DNA from: Cyprinodon diabolis
Taxonomy: Eukaryota > Chordata > Actinopteri > Cyprinodontiformes > Cyprinodontidae
Direction of reading: 5' to 3'
Assembly (NCBI GenBank): GCA_030533445.1
Contig: CM060080.1
Coordinates: 20,103,377-20,167,376, forward strand
DNA: 64,000 nt
This document shows positions 1-11,264 of this stretch, piece by piece. The notes under the pieces were generated by a model. The model was given only the letters and a program-made list of their open reading frames with translations. It searched no databases and was not told the DNA's origin. The stretch's first letter is position 1. Every line of letters starts with the position of its first letter. Position numbers and translations under genes: made by a program.

Positions 1-2
1 AC

Positions 3-953
3 TCTTTTGAACATTTAACCCTTAATTTCCCTCATCCAAATTTCAAGGCAAGAAAACCTCTTCTTTTTGTAACTTTGTATCGTCCGCCAGGTCCTTACTC
101 TGAATTTTTAGATGAGTTTTCAGAGTTCCTTTCTGATTTGGTATTAAATACTGACAGGGTCATCATAGTGGGAGATTTTAACATCCATGCTGACATTGAA
201 GGCGATAGCTTAAGAGCAGCCTTTAATGCTATCTTAGACACTATTGGCTTTGTTCAAAATGTGAATAGTCCCACACATTCTCATCTTCATACTTTGGATC
301 TTTTGCTGACATACGGCATAGAATGTGAAGAAATAACAGTATTTCCTCACAACCCTGTCCTCTCTGACCACTTTCTAATAACCTTCAGGATTACTTTAAC
401 AGAGTTCTCCTCCCCCAAAAGAAGGTTCAATTTTAGTAGATCTTTATCAGATAGTGCAGTTATAAATTTTAAAGAATCTGCTTCACTTTCTCTCTACTCT
501 GTGTCGCTGAGCAGTGCTGCAGAGTGCAAAAGCATAGCTTATTCCCCTTCACAGGTTGATGATTTTGTTGATGGGGTTGCTAGTTCTCTGCGTACTGCCT
601 TAGACAACGCAGCTCCCTTGAAAATGAAAACCGTTGAAAATAGAAAGCTTGCTCCTTGGTTTAATGCAGAGCTGCGTACTTTGAAGCAAAATGCTAGGAA
701 ACTGGAGAGAAAATATCGCTCCACAGGCCTGCGGGAGTCCTTCCTAGTCTGGAAAAATGGTTTACTGCTGTATAAGAGGACCCTTTGTAAAGCAAGAGCA
801 GCATACTTCTCCTCATTAATAGAGGAGAATAAGAATAATCCTAGATTTCTTTTTAATACAGTTGCCAAACTCACCCAGAGCCAAAGCTCTGTTGAACCGT
901 CCATTCCACCTGCTCTTAGCAGCAATGATTTTATGGGATTCTTTAAAAAATAA
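3..953 (+). pseudogene. L2 endonuclease fragment (5' part of ORF2)
   Basis: The frame is open from the window edge to the stop at 951-953. It shows the endonuclease motifs GDFNIHAD and LSDHFLITF, which supply catalytic Asn, Asp and His in this nuclease fold. The N-terminal third lies outside the window. The frame closes just after an A6 run near 945 and continues one frame over as the reverse transcriptase, so this and the next entry are halves of one ORF2 split by a frameshift. Confidence 0.85.
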
Positions 954-2589
954 GATCATAAGCACTCCTCTATCCGCGATTGTACCTGAGGTAGTCATGG
1001 AATCTGAACCGGGTTTAGACTGCTTTGATCCAGTTGAACTTTCTGAATTAGCAAAATTATTGTCTTCATCTAAGCCTTCAACTTGTATGTTAGATCCAGT
1101 TCCAACCAGGTTATTTAAGGAGGTATTCCCTTTGATCTCCTCCTCCATTTTAGATGTGATTAATCTATCTCTGTTACAGGGATATGTACCTAAAGCTTTT
1201 AAGGTTGCTGTAATTAAACCTCTGCTTAAGAAACCGTCTCTTGACCCAGATGACTTGGTTAATTATAGACCTATATCCAATCTTCCTTTCTTATCCAAAA
1301 TTCTTGAGAAAGTAGTTGCCAAACAGGTTTGCGACCACTTACACCATAATGAACTTTTTGAAGAGTTTCAGTCTGGCTTTAGAGCTCATCATAGCACTGA
1401 AACAGCTCTGGTGAAAGTCACTAATGATATTCTCATGGCCTCAGATAATGGACTTGTATCTGTGCTCGTCCTGTTGGATCTTAGTGCTGCATTTGATACA
1501 GTTGACCATAATATTCTTTTAGAAAGACTTGAATATTTTGTTGGAATTAAAGGAACAGCACTAGACTGGTTTAAATCTTATCTATCTGATCGAATTCAGT
1601 TTGTTTATGTTAATGATAGATCTTCAACACGCTCAAAGGTTACCTGTGGAGTACCACAGGGATCAGTGCTAGGACCAATTCTCTTTACTTTATACATGCT
1701 CCCAATTGGTAGAGTTATTAGACAGCATGGGATTAATTTCCACTGTTATGCTGATGATACCCAGCTATATCTGTCTATAAATCCAGATGAAGCTAACCCA
1801 TTACATAGATTTCAGGCATGTCTTGAAGACATAAAAACCTGGATGACTCTTAACTTTCTGCTTCTGAATGCAGACAAAACAGAAGTTATAGTCTTTGGAC
1901 CAGAGTCTCTGAAAAAGAAGCTGATTAGCCAGTCACTTCATTTGGATGGGATTAAACTGATTTCAGATAATAAAGTAAAAAATCTTGGTGTTATTTTTGA
2001 TCAGGACCTGTCATTTAAATCCCATATCAAAGAGGTTTTTAGAATTTCCTTCTTTCATCTGAGGAACATTGCAAAAATTAGAAATCTCCTGTCCAGGGGT
2101 GATGCTGAGAAACTAGTCCATGCATTTGTTACTTCAAGGCTGGACTATTGTAATTCTTTACTATCAGGAAGTCCACAAACTGTAGTTAAAAGCCTTCAGC
2201 TGATCCAAAATGCTGCAGCCAGAGTTCTGATGAAAATTAAAAAGAGAGATCATATCTCTCCTATCCTGGCTTTTCTTCATTGGCTTCCTGTTAAATCAAG
2301 AATAGAATTTAAAATCCTCCTTCTCACATATAAAGCCTTAAATGGCCAAGCTCCATCTTATATCAGAGATCTGATTGTTCCTTATGTTCCTAACAGAGCA
2401 CTTTGCTCTCAATCTGCAGGTTTACTAGTGGTTCCTAGAATTTCTAAAAGTAGAATGGGAGGCAGATCTTTTAGTTATCAGGCTCCTCTCCTGTGGAACC
2501 AACTACCAGTTTTAGTCCGTGAGGCAGACACTCTGTCTACTTTTAAGACTAGGCTTAAAACTTTCCTTTTTGATAAAGCTTATAGTTAG
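862..2589 (+). pseudogene. L2 reverse transcriptase (3' part of ORF2)
   Basis: About 575 codons with the reverse transcriptase core in order: [51 protein letters not shown] and [10 protein letters not shown]. It ends with the C-terminal region typical of L2 ([22 protein letters not shown]) and a stop at 2587-2589. True homology starts around 945, where the endonuclease frame is lost; codons before that are out of frame. The catalytic aspartates are present. It acts, or acted, in target-primed reverse transcription of its own RNA. Confidence 0.88.
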
Positions 2590-3305
2590 GGTGGCTCAGG
2601 TTATCCGGAGCTGTCTTTAAAGTTATGCTGCTATAGGCTTAGACTGCTGGAGGACATAGGGACCCCCATTTCATCATTCTGCTTCATTCTCTCTCTGTTC
2701 TCCTATTCTGCAGAATCTGTTTGTTCAATCTCTAACCTTCTGCTCTCTCTGCTTTTCCTCAGAGTAGCTTTGCTTCGTCTGTTCCTGTTTGGCTGTGATG
2801 TCACCCAGGAAAGAAACATCAGCTGTGCTGCTTCCATCAACACCCTTGTTTGTAGATGTTGGAGATCGTCCTGTTTTCCAGTGTGGTCCTGTTTCTCTGG
2901 CCGTGGCTGGGAGGATGTGCTCTCTTCATCCTCTGGCATGGGAGCTGCCTTGGAGCTCGTCTGCCTGGCTGTGTGTTTCCTGGACGGGGCCGCCTTTTAC
3001 AGCTGCTTTTTGTATCTCTGCTTCTGTCTCCTTGAACCCCAGTCGGCCTCAGCAGATGGCCGCTCACACTGAGCCTGGTTCTGCTGGAGGTTTCTTCCTG
3101 TTAAAAGGGAGTTTTTCCTCTCCACTGTCGCTACAAGCATGCTTAGTGTGAGGGATTGTTTTTGAGTCAATGAGTCAATGCAATCAACTGGTTTTCCTTA
3201 GATAGAAAACTTTGTATCAATTTGACTGTATGATCTGGTTGAACTGTAAAGTGCCTTGAGATGACATGTGTTGTGAATTTGGCGCTATATAAATAAACTG
3301 AATTG

Positions 3306-3840
3306 AAAAAATTGAATGTAGGAAGATCTGAACACCTGTGCCACCAAAATAATAAACAAAATATAAACTGTTATCTTTTGCTCTTACAGGCCTGTTGGGA
3401 GCAGTGAAAATTATAAAGTCTAACAGCAGCTGGAAAGAAAGATCTACAAGAGTGCTTTTTTGTGCACCTAGGGTGAAACAGCCTTTACAGATGTTCTCAA
3501 GCTCTGAAGCAATTCATGCATTGAATGGAGGACACTGTCAAATTGTATCCCACCCCCTGAACTGTTTGATTATTATCAAGCATTTTATATTTGATAACGA
3601 CAAGTTTATTTACAATTACACTTTCTGTGACATTTTAGATAATAAGTTTTTGTCACTTTGCCTAACAGGTAGTTACTTTAAATGTGCAGTAACTTAATTG
3701 TAAACAGTTCCTTTTCAGGAGAACTAACTTGCTTCTATTCTCAGTACTTGATACTTTTATAGGGATATTAAATGTCTCAGTTTTTTAAATTTTTTGCCAG
3801 TAGTTGGTGGCCTATCTCCCACTGTGAAAATAAAGAAGAG
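3306..3840. other. Spacer between L2 and the first V-beta
   Basis: AT-rich DNA. A 100-codon open frame at 3395-3697 has no recognisable similarity and no Ig-fold signature; I treat it as chance. Confidence 0.5.
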
Positions 3841-3845
3841 CATTC

Positions 3846-3853
3846 TGACGTGA
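3846..3853 (+). promoter_or_regulatory. CRE-like element in putative V1 promoter
   Basis: TGACGTGA, 110 bp upstream of the V1 leader ATG. It resembles the CRE-like decamer known from mammalian V-beta promoters. Position and resemblance only. Confidence 0.35.
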
Positions 3854-3962
3854 TCCTCCCTTTGTACCTTTTCTCTGTTCCTTGTAGAGGAGGTTTCTCA
3901 TATTTAAGAGGTAAAAGTGCTTCAAGTTATCACTTTATGATTTGCAGAGAGTTTATGTTAGT

Positions 3963-4401
3963 ATGATCGTTTTCTTATACATAAGTTTCAATTTTTTTCT
4001 TCTCTCAGGTAAAGTATAAAAAAAAATTTTTGGACCTTTTTGCATTTAATCCCACACTTTTAAGTTCTTTAATATAGTTTTGCCATAACTTCACCCACCC
4101 CTATCTTTATAGGTTCCTCTCCAGTTGGCCAGCTTAACCAGGTTCCTGAACATGTCCTAAAAGCCCCCGGATCACGAGCCATCATAAAATGCTCCGATGT
4201 TATCCCATTCTATGATCGGATCTTGTGGTACAAACAGACTAAACAGGGAGTTCCTGGGGATACATGTATATTACCCTGGCTTATCCTGAAAACTGGACTG
4301 GCTGTGAAACTGGGTGGAAATGCAGATAAAAACCAGACCTGCACTTTCACCCTTGACGTTCTCACCCCTAACAGCAGTGCAGTTTACTTCTGTGCTGCCA
4401 G
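3963..4401 (+). CDS. TRBV: T-cell receptor beta V segment 1, open reading frame without clear RSS
   Basis: Leader exon 3963-4008 (MIVFLYISFNFFLLS, ending phase 1 before gtaaag) and V exon from 4113 after 'ctttatag'. The V exon encodes a V-set Ig domain with the three hallmarks: first Cys (AIIKCSD), Trp (ILWYKQ) and second Cys (SAVYFCAAS). The frame is open throughout. After CAAS there is no CACAGTG-like heptamer with a nonamer at the right distance; the nearest string is ctcagta at 4405-4411 with no nonamer 23 bp away. It is therefore probably unable to rearrange, although leader, splice phase and a CRE-like upstream element are intact. A membrane receptor V domain if ever used. Confidence 0.7.
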
Positions 4402-4613
4402 CTTCTCAGTACAGGAACCATCGTCTGTGTTTTCCTCCCCTTTTGGTGGCTCACACAGCTTTGCACCTAAAAAGGTTATTAAAGTCAAGAATGCATTTTT
4501 TTCTCTCTAAAAGGGGAGGATCTGTTAAGCAACACATAACTTATCCTCCCTCAGATATATAAATCATATGAAAAGCCTCTAATGAATAATCTAACATTTT
4601 GGAGCCAGAAAAA

Positions 4614-5105
4614 ATGTTGGACGTCTACATCCTTTTCTGCTCTCGTCATTTAGGATTCAAGGTATATAAAAATATTTCATTTTAGTTTAAGATTTTTGAA
4701 TTTCAACAGTTAAATAAATTATATTTCCAGCTCAAACAGTAGATTGAAAAATATGCCTGGATGGAGCAGCACTTCTGCTGAATCTATCAAAATTATATAC
4801 AAATATATACATTTTCTTCTCCTTACAGTTTTCTGTCAGGATGTAATCCAGAATCCTACGATCAGCTGGAGTTTACTGTACGGATCTGCTGAGATGAATT
4901 GCAGCCACAAGAAAGACATTTCTCATACCCAAATGTACTGGTACCGGCAGCGTCCAGGGGGGAACATTACCCTCATTGTGTACACAGTATATGGTGGGCA
5001 GCAGGACTATGGAGACAGCAGTTAAAGACAATATAGAGACTGGCGCTCTGACTGAATGATTTACAGCCTGATGACAGTGGTGTTTATTTCTGTGCTGTTA
5101 GCAAA
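4614..5105 (+). pseudogene. TRBV: T-cell receptor beta V segment 2 pseudogene
   Basis: The V exon starts at 4829 after 'ccttacag' and encodes QDVIQNPTISWS, a first Cys (EMNCSHKK) and MYWYRQRPGG, then reaches a stop at 5023-5025. The end of the domain (NDLQPDDSGVYFCAV) is present in another frame, with the second Cys codon at 5091-5093. The Trp-to-Cys distance is about 10 residues short of V6, so a deletion of some 25-30 bp probably caused the frameshift. A candidate leader (4614-4661) ends in phase 0, whereas the V exon expects phase 1. The RSS downstream is excellent, so this is a coding-region death only. Confidence 0.82.
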
Positions 5106-5144
5106 CACAGTGATGTAATTAGATCTAACAGCCGAACAAAAACT
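5106..5144 (+). other. 23-RSS of V2 pseudogene
   Basis: Heptamer CACAGTG (5106-5112), 23-bp spacer, nonamer ACAAAAACT (5136-5144). Near-consensus, in the orientation of a V segment. Confidence 0.9.
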
Positions 5145-5149
5145 GACTG

Positions 5150-6780
5150 CCAATAAACTGCATTAATTAAAACCCACATCTGCACTTCAATTACTTTACA
5201 CTAGGGGGAGCTAGGAATTAAGAAATTATTCCATATTCAACATTTTTGTTAAATCCCTTTTCCACAATCCACCTGTTCAAGTGTATTGGAGCAACAGTGA
5301 TGACATCTTGGCTGCTTATCAAACTGCATTTGTTTGGATTTAGCTTCAAAACTGAAATTTTGATTGATGAAAAAAATCATTTATACAGATTACAAATTTA
5401 CACAACAGGCAGTGTTATGCAGCAGCCATTAACCAGTTTTTCATTCTTATAGTTTAATAATCTTAAGTAGGAATACATCAGTTCTATTCAACAACTAGAA
5501 ATTAAAAAAACTGAAATATAACTAGGTTAAACTGTCCTGCAAGAAATTTATTTCCCATTAATTTAAGCAGGTATGTGAGATAATTTGGCAATGGAATTTC
5601 ATCACTTAAAATTAAAATGAGCTAAAAAAAAACTTATTTCAAGTGCATAATACCTAAGGATTCTATTTAAAGGGCCAAAATACTTATTCCATATGCAGAT
5701 CATTTTAACTGCTCAATTTAAGGGCACATTTTTACATATTTAAATAAATTTTACATGTATTTTCAGATTAATTTTTGCAGTGTATTTACGCACATTTGAA
5801 AATAAAGTAAAACATGATCATATTGTTTTTATTTCAACTAAACAGTCATTCCTTGTACATCTAAAATATAACTTAGTTGTTTTGAATAGTGATTCAGTTT
5901 GAATAGATAACAGAATAACCTTTTCAAACTTCGCTTTTTATGAACCAAATGATCAGACGATCTTAGCAAGTTGATCTTTGCTGACCTTGAATGAACGGCT
6001 TTTTAGGCTAACCAAAAGCTTTTCTCTCTTAGAGGGAAAGTTTAGATTTTTTGAAAGGGAGGTTAAGTGATAGTACACGTACTTATAGTTTGCAAAGAGG
6101 AATTCAAATGTCAGAGTGGTGTAAGGCTATTGATTGATCAGGTGGATTACTGTTTGGGGTTACCTTAAATATTTGCTTAACAAATGGTAACATTTCTGTT
6201 GATAAGCAGCCAAGCTTTCACAGGATCAGCCTGCATCAATCTACAGCTAAATGTGGTATTGCACAAAAAGCAGAAAAAAAACAAAAATAAATGTTTTCTC
6301 AAATTGATCAGCATTGTGATATGGGTATTAATTGGACCTGACTTCAGTTTAGCACAATAAGAAAGGTGTTAGGCTAAGTGAGATTCAAATGTATTTGTGA
6401 TTACAAAAATGGCAAATCTAGTCTGCCAAAGTTGTGCATCCCAGAGTAAAGGAGATCTTTTTATTTGCTTTAAACTGAATAAATAATCATCTTTACAGGA
6501 ATTTGGTTCAGACAAACAAACTTTTCATGTGTCTTCTTGTGAAAAACACTAAAAATAAATATAATGCAACAGCCAAAACTAATAAACTTAGAAAGTATAA
6601 TTCAATGAGTTTCAAAATAAGACAAAGAGTTTCATATATAGGAACTAATTACAGTATAAAGTGGGGCTCAGAAACTCAATTTTAGATCATCCTAATACAT
6701 AAGACATTGTCTCGGTGTATAAACGCTAACTTTAACGACATTTTGAGATAAAGTCTTGTTCCTCTTTGCAGTTTGCTGAA
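5150..6780. other. AT-rich intergenic DNA between V2 and V3
   Basis: No V-like exon, RSS or classifiable repeat recognised. Open frames here (for example 5246-5452 and 6503-6685) are short, low-complexity and without recognisable domains. Confidence 0.5.
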
Positions 6781-6827
6781 CTTACACAAAAAGCTTTGAC
6801 TTCATCTATAAGGAGGATTTGTGTTTA

Positions 6828-6845
6828 TTCGTCACTTCCTTTTCC
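6828..6845 (+). promoter_or_regulatory. Possible V3 promoter motifs (CRE half-site plus ETS)
   Basis: The string attcgtcacttcctttt about 165 bp upstream of the V3 ATG contains a CRE-like half-site (cgtca) directly followed by an ETS-type core (cttcct). Motif recognition only. Confidence 0.3.
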
Positions 6846-7003
6846 TCTTGAGGTTTAGTTAAATCCACAACACAATCAGGTGCTCATTACATGTCGTTTC
6901 ACTTGGATATCAGAAAATTTTATGTGGTAAAAAATAATAAAAATAACAATCCAAATTGATTTAAAGGTGGATTCTCAGCAAATGCTTAGTTAGCAGGAGT
7001 ACA

Positions 7004-7425
7004 ATGAATCCTATCTTCATCCTCTTATGCCTGGCAGGTAAAAACATATTAAGATAAAACCAACTTTAGTATTTTTTTTTCCAACTATACTAACCAAAAC
7101 TAATTTGTAGGTGTTGCTCTGGCCTTCGAGGTCCATCGTTCTCACTCTGATCTCATCGTAAATCCTAACGCCAGAGTGGAGATTTTCTGTACACATGATA
7201 AAACTGACTACAGGCTAATGCTGTGGTACCAGCGCCCACCTGGAGACACAGCTATGGACCTCATTGGATTTTTGTATTTCAAGGACAAAACCATGGAGAA
7301 GACCTACGAGAAGGAGTTCAACATCTCTGGAGATCTGAGTGTGAATACGTTAAAAAACTCCTCACTTGTAATCTCTTCTGCAGAGGAAAAGCACAGTGCA
7401 TTCTACTTCTGTGCAGCAGGCAAAG
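7004..7425 (+). CDS. TRBV: T-cell receptor beta V segment 3
   Basis: Leader exon 7004-7037 (MNPIFILLCLA, phase 1, donor gtaaaa) and V exon 7111-7425 after 'aatttgtag', both open. V-set hallmarks: ARVEIFCTHD, LMLWYQRPPGD and SAFYFCAAG. The domain resembles V4 (WYQ-x3-GD followed by LIG), so the two probably belong to one family. It is followed at once by a 23-RSS. After V-D-J joining this exon would encode the antigen-contacting domain of the TCR beta chain on T cells. Confidence 0.9.
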
Positions 7426-7463
7426 CACAATGACAAAAAATCCCTCTGATCTTCACAAAAACT
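7426..7463 (+). other. 23-RSS of V3
   Basis: Heptamer CACAATG (7426-7432), spacer 22 bp, nonamer ACAAAAACT (7455-7463). The first three heptamer bases, critical for RAG cutting, are intact; position 5 differs from consensus. Confidence 0.85.
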
Positions 7464-8423
7464 ATTAAATGTTTTCATCATCTGGGGTTTCAAGTCAGTC
7501 TTGCAGTCAGCTTTATTGTGGTTTATATGTGAATGTATTTTTTTTTTTTACCAAACAGTAAAAATTACCAGTCTTTGATTTATTTAGCTTAATGTTATCA
7601 GTCTCATCAAACTCTGCATCTCAGCAGATATTTTCTTTTTACTGCTTTTAGTGCCCCCTAGTGCATGAAGGCTATAAGCAGGATGCCTACTGATTTGCGC
7701 TTCAGAACCGAACCTAAACACTAACATTTATGTGAACATTTATATAGTTATATATAGTACAACACAAACCTGAATTTATTTTTATTTATTTTAATGGGGA
7801 ATTTATATGATAGACAAACAAAATGTATCCCAGAATCATGCAGTGAAAGCATAATCTTATATAAGTCTTTATATTCTTATGCATAAAAATCTAAAAAGTA
7901 TGGTTTGTATTTGAACTGTGCAAAACTAATGTTTGGAGCAAAAACAGTGACAATTCTTTTGGAATAAGTTTCAGCTGCTTTGCCCATCTGAAGTCTGAAT
8001 TTCTTTGGAAAAACATCAGCATCAGCATTTTCATTGGCTTTTGGTCTGGGCTTTGACTTAATTTAGTTTAAGCTAAACCAACCCACTGTAGCTCTGGGTG
8101 TAGGGTAAATGTTGTGGTCCTGTTCGAAGGGAACCTCTGCCTTAGTACCAAGTTTATTGAAATCTCTAAAAATCTCCTGTTCCTACAGAGGGAAAAAAAG
8201 CTAGAACAAAGCATGATGCAGCCACTACTTTGTTTTACCAGAGAGCTGGTCTTATCAGAGTGATAAGACCGTGCATTCTCATTTCTCTTCCATGTAGGCT
8301 TTATATAATTAGATACCTAAAGGTTAGGGGGGGGGGTGGTTTGTCTGTTAGTAAAGCTATTAAAAAAGAGGGATATTGATGTGCACAACTTAAATTTTAG
8401 AAAAAGACGGGATTTGATGGGTG
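7464..8423. other. Intergenic DNA with Tc1-like relic
   Basis: AT-rich sequence downstream of V3. The only classifiable part is the Tc1-like relic near 8036-8180, listed separately. A G9 run lies at about 8329. Confidence 0.5.
8036..8180 (+). repeat. Tc1-like DNA transposon relic
   Basis: The run from 'gctttgacttaat' through 'actgtagctctgg' to 'gggaacctctgcc' resembles the widespread fish Tc1-like transposase region, read on its antisense strand. Similar relics occur near 14.3, 38.6, 55.8 and 58.9 kb. No open frame survives. Confidence 0.5.
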
Positions 8424-9711
8424 CAGTGGCGGCCGGCCCATAGGGGGCGCTGGGGCACCGCCCTCCCTGATAAGAAGAGAGAAAAGTAAAATATATTTTT
8501 AGAAATTAACTCATTAATGTCAGTTTTACTCTCTAGAGTGTGTACCTATAAGCAAAACAAATTATATAAACTACATTTCCCTATCTACTGTCATTCATTT
8601 GTGGATTTCCACAGACAGACTCCTACCGTCTCTGTTCTGGGGGCTGTGATCAGACAGCCTCACATTTGCAGAGAATCTGTCAATCATGTACTATTGCTAG
8701 GTGAATTTAATGGCCAATCAGCGTCTCAGGACTTTATGGTCTTGGGGCGCTGAAAATACTGCGCTTTAACAGGCTTCTGCACTCAATACGAGCGAGATGC
8801 AGCTTCCACCAAATTCGGTGAGATCCTTATTTATCTACCCGTTTGCCAGAAGAACATCCATGTTGTAGGGTAGGAAAATTTCATGTCATGGTTATTGTGA
8901 CTGTGACGAATCCACCTCGTCGCTTAAAACTATGCGTGCCACACACACATTCCTGTTATACTGTGTTTGTGAGGACCAATACGCTCGCGCTGAGCCCAGT
9001 AGCTCCATTAACTTAAAACACACAAGCTGTTCCTGGTTACCTGCTGGCGTATTGAGGGTGCACACTTAATATTTCAGTGGGGTTAGCCGTGTGGGGTGTG
9101 TGTGTGTGTGTGTGTGTGCTACGGGGACTTGTCATCTTCAGTCTGGCTGCGTCTTTGCTGGGTTCAAACCCAGTTTGGTGTAATTGAATAAGTCAATGAA
9201 TCTGTGTAAAAGAATTAAGTTGTAAAAATTATTTGTTTTTGTACATCAATTGTTTGTGGAGGTAATATATGGACAAAACTGATTAATGAGAAGAAATCAG
9301 AAATAAGAGAGCCTTAGGGGAGGGGCTTAAACTGTTTAATGAGGGCTGTGGGAAGAAGAGTGGGCATTTCTGTTTTCAGTTTCTTTGTTACATTGCTGGT
9401 AACTGGAGGGAGGCTGAGGCCCAGAGGATCTTGTATATGTTTAGTTTCTTTTGCACCCTGTTTTGAGTTTTTGAGCACAATAAATCACCAACACCGATAA
9501 CCCGACTGAGCCTGGATTCTTGGAGGCCAAAGAACCCCGTCACAGTGACCCAAATCGTCACTGTCACTCTTATTTTATAGTAAATTAAATCATTACTGTT
9601 AAATTGTATGTATTGTCCATTTGTTTATTTGAATCCTTATTCCGGATTAGTTGGAGACATACACTAGGCTATATCAGCCCCACCAAAAATATTTTTCACC
9701 AGCCGCCACTG
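8424..9711. mobile_element. hAT-like non-autonomous DNA transposon
   Basis: The termini are inverted repeats: CAGTGGCGGC at 8424-8433 and GCCGCCACTG at 9702-9711, extending imperfectly to about 13 bp. The flanking 8-mers gatgggtg (8416-8423) and gatgggca (9712-9719) match at 6 of 8 positions, as expected for an aged 8-bp target duplication of the hAT superfamily. No transposase frame is visible; the longest open frame (8517-8753) is unrecognised. About half of the interior is a later solo LTR insertion. Confidence 0.75.
8902..9544 (+). mobile_element. Solo LTR of an LTR retroelement, nested in the hAT-like element
   Basis: A 643-bp element beginning TGTGACG and ending CGTCACA, a perfect 7-bp inverted end pair with the TG...CA termini of LTRs. 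It is flanked by a perfect 5-bp target duplication GTGAC (8897-8901 and 9545-9549). A polyadenylation signal AATAAA lies at 9479-9484. A (GT)n tract is at about 9097-9118. No internal region or second LTR is present, so recombination has left a solo LTR. The 5-bp duplication fits Gypsy- or ERV-type integrases; family not assigned. Confidence 0.82.
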
Positions 9712-10010
9712 GATGGGCAGATGGCTCTTAGTTAAAGCAAAGAAAATCAACACAACAGGTTTCTTTTAAATTTTTAAATTTCTTGTCCTTATTGAACTGA
9801 TTCTGCAGTCAAAATTATTATTTTCAAATATTTAAGTGTTGCTGGTGATGCTACCTCTACCAGCACTATCTGTCTGCATATCAGTCTGTCCCTCTGTCCA
9901 TTCAACATTCAGAAAAACATTTTAATGTATTTGTCATGTTATTTATATGTTCTCTTTGTTTTTAAGCATGCAGAGGGTAAAATGTCACTTTCCCTCTAGC
10001 AAATAACCCC
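9712..10010. other. Intergenic DNA after the hAT-like element
   Basis: Unclassified AT-rich sequence. It continues the pre-insertion sequence interrupted at 8424. Confidence 0.4.
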
Positions 10011-10014
10011 ATAA

Positions 10015-10830
10015 AATCTCTATAGTTATGCTGCTATATGCATAAGCTGCTGGAGTACATAGGGACCAATTTTTATTAATCTTCTTCACTTCTGATTCTA
10101 CTTCTTCTTTCCAGTTCTGCATTACTTGTTGCTTCCCCCCTAATTTTATGGTCTGTTTTCCTAAAGTCTGTGGCTTTATGTGGCCTGGAGCTCTGTTTAG
10201 CTGTGACACCGTCTTCGAGGAAGATGTCAACTGGGCTGCTGCCATTAACAGCTTTTGTTATATGTGATAGAGATGGGCTTCTTTTTCAGTGTTTAGTCCT
10301 GCTTTTCTCCTAGACAAAGGTTTAGGGTCAACTCTTTTTGATCTGCATTATCTCTTATCATTTAAAAACAGGCTCATAGCTCATCTGCTTAAATGTATTT
10401 TGACAGAGCCACCTAGTTTACTATTACCTTATGTAACATTAAAAGTATTTTTGAATCAGTGCTTTCATGTATCTTTTGTATTTATGCTTCTATCTCCTTT
10501 AACCCCTAGTTGGTCTTGGCAGAAAACTGCTCACACTGAGCCTGGTTCTGCTGGATGCTTCTTCCTGGTAAAGGGAGTTTTTCCACTCTGCTGTTGCTGC
10601 TTGCATCCTCAGTGTAAGGGCACAGAATGCAAGAAAATATTGTCATCACATACTCATCCAGGAAGAGCAAGTCCTGCAAAGTAAATGTCTTAATGCAATC
10701 AACTGGGTTTTCTTAGTTAGGAAACTTTGAATCAATCTTACTGTATGAATTGTTTCTGTGAAGTGCCATGACATGGCGTGTGTTGGAATCAGCACTAAAT
10801 TAACGGAATTGAAATAAATAAAATTAGTAG
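10015..10830 (+). mobile_element. L2 3' end, truncated copy
   Basis: It matches the 3' UTR of the L2 at the left edge. Shared blocks include ctgctggag-acataggga (about 10,050), 'cactgagcctggttctgctgg' shortened at 10,535-10,555, 'aatcaactggg/tttttcctta' and a degraded gaattgaaataaataaa tail. An extra segment at about 10,290-10,480 is not in the first copy. Older and more diverged than the 37-kb copy. Confidence 0.7.
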
Positions 10831-11155
10831 AGGGTTTGTTTAATTGTCGTTCATATATATCTAGTGGCTGCTAAAACATGCTATTTTTGTCAACTGTTAT
10901 TTTTTATACATGATACTTTGACATCCCTTTAAGCGTAGAATTTAGTCTACAGTTTGAGTTAACTAGTGTGTTATTAAGTGTCCAGTTTATTTGATTAAAG
11001 GGGATAAAAAAAGGTTTTTATGGGACATCGAATTAAAGAAATAGCAGTTTTCCAGCATTCAAGATACTTTATTTATGCACTCATGGTTATTACATTTCTT
11101 TGCTGTTGATTAAAAAAAAAAAGAGTAAGAAGCAGCTTTCAGCTTGTTTCTTCTT
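10831..11155. other. AT-rich spacer before V4
   Basis: Nothing recognised apart from a short A10 run near 11,111. Confidence 0.4.
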
Positions 11156-11159
11156 CTGC

Positions 11160-11177
11160 CACGTGACTCTGACATCA
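11160..11177 (+). promoter_or_regulatory. Putative V4 promoter: E-box and CRE-like element
   Basis: CACGTG (11160-11165) and TGACATCA (11170-11177) lie 88-105 bp upstream of the leader ATG, followed by an ETS-like tttcctt. TGACATCA is the reverse complement of TGATGTCA, the core of the conserved V-beta promoter decamer in mammals. Inference from motif and position. Confidence 0.5.
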
Positions 11178-11264
11178 TTTCCTTGTTTGTCTGCTTGATT
11201 TTTGTGTGCACTCTGCTCCTCAACTTCATCAGTATCAAAAGAAATTTTGCATCATAGAATCAAA

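Larger units (their letters stand above)
1..3305 (+). mobile_element. L2/Maui-like non-LTR retrotransposon, cut by window edge
   Basis: LINE running off the left edge of the window. It holds the C-terminal part of an apurinic-type endonuclease, a reverse transcriptase with YADD at 1747-1758, and a 3' UTR of about 700 bp. The element ends at about 3305 in the AT-rich tail 'gcgctatataaataaactg' followed by a short imperfect ttgaa-type repeat, which is how L2 elements of fish usually end. Near-identical 3' ends recur at about 10,480-10,830 and 37,325-37,630. The reading frame is broken once (near 945), so this copy is probably dead. Confidence 0.88.

Noticed and set aside
2703..3151. Overlapping open frames on both strands
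   Set aside because: They lie in the L2 3' UTR, which recurs elsewhere in the window with changed frames.
3395..3697. 100-codon open frame preceded by a possible splice acceptor just upstream of V1
   Set aside because: No Ig-fold Cys/Trp pattern, no RSS, no recognisable homology, and AT-rich codon content. Probably chance.
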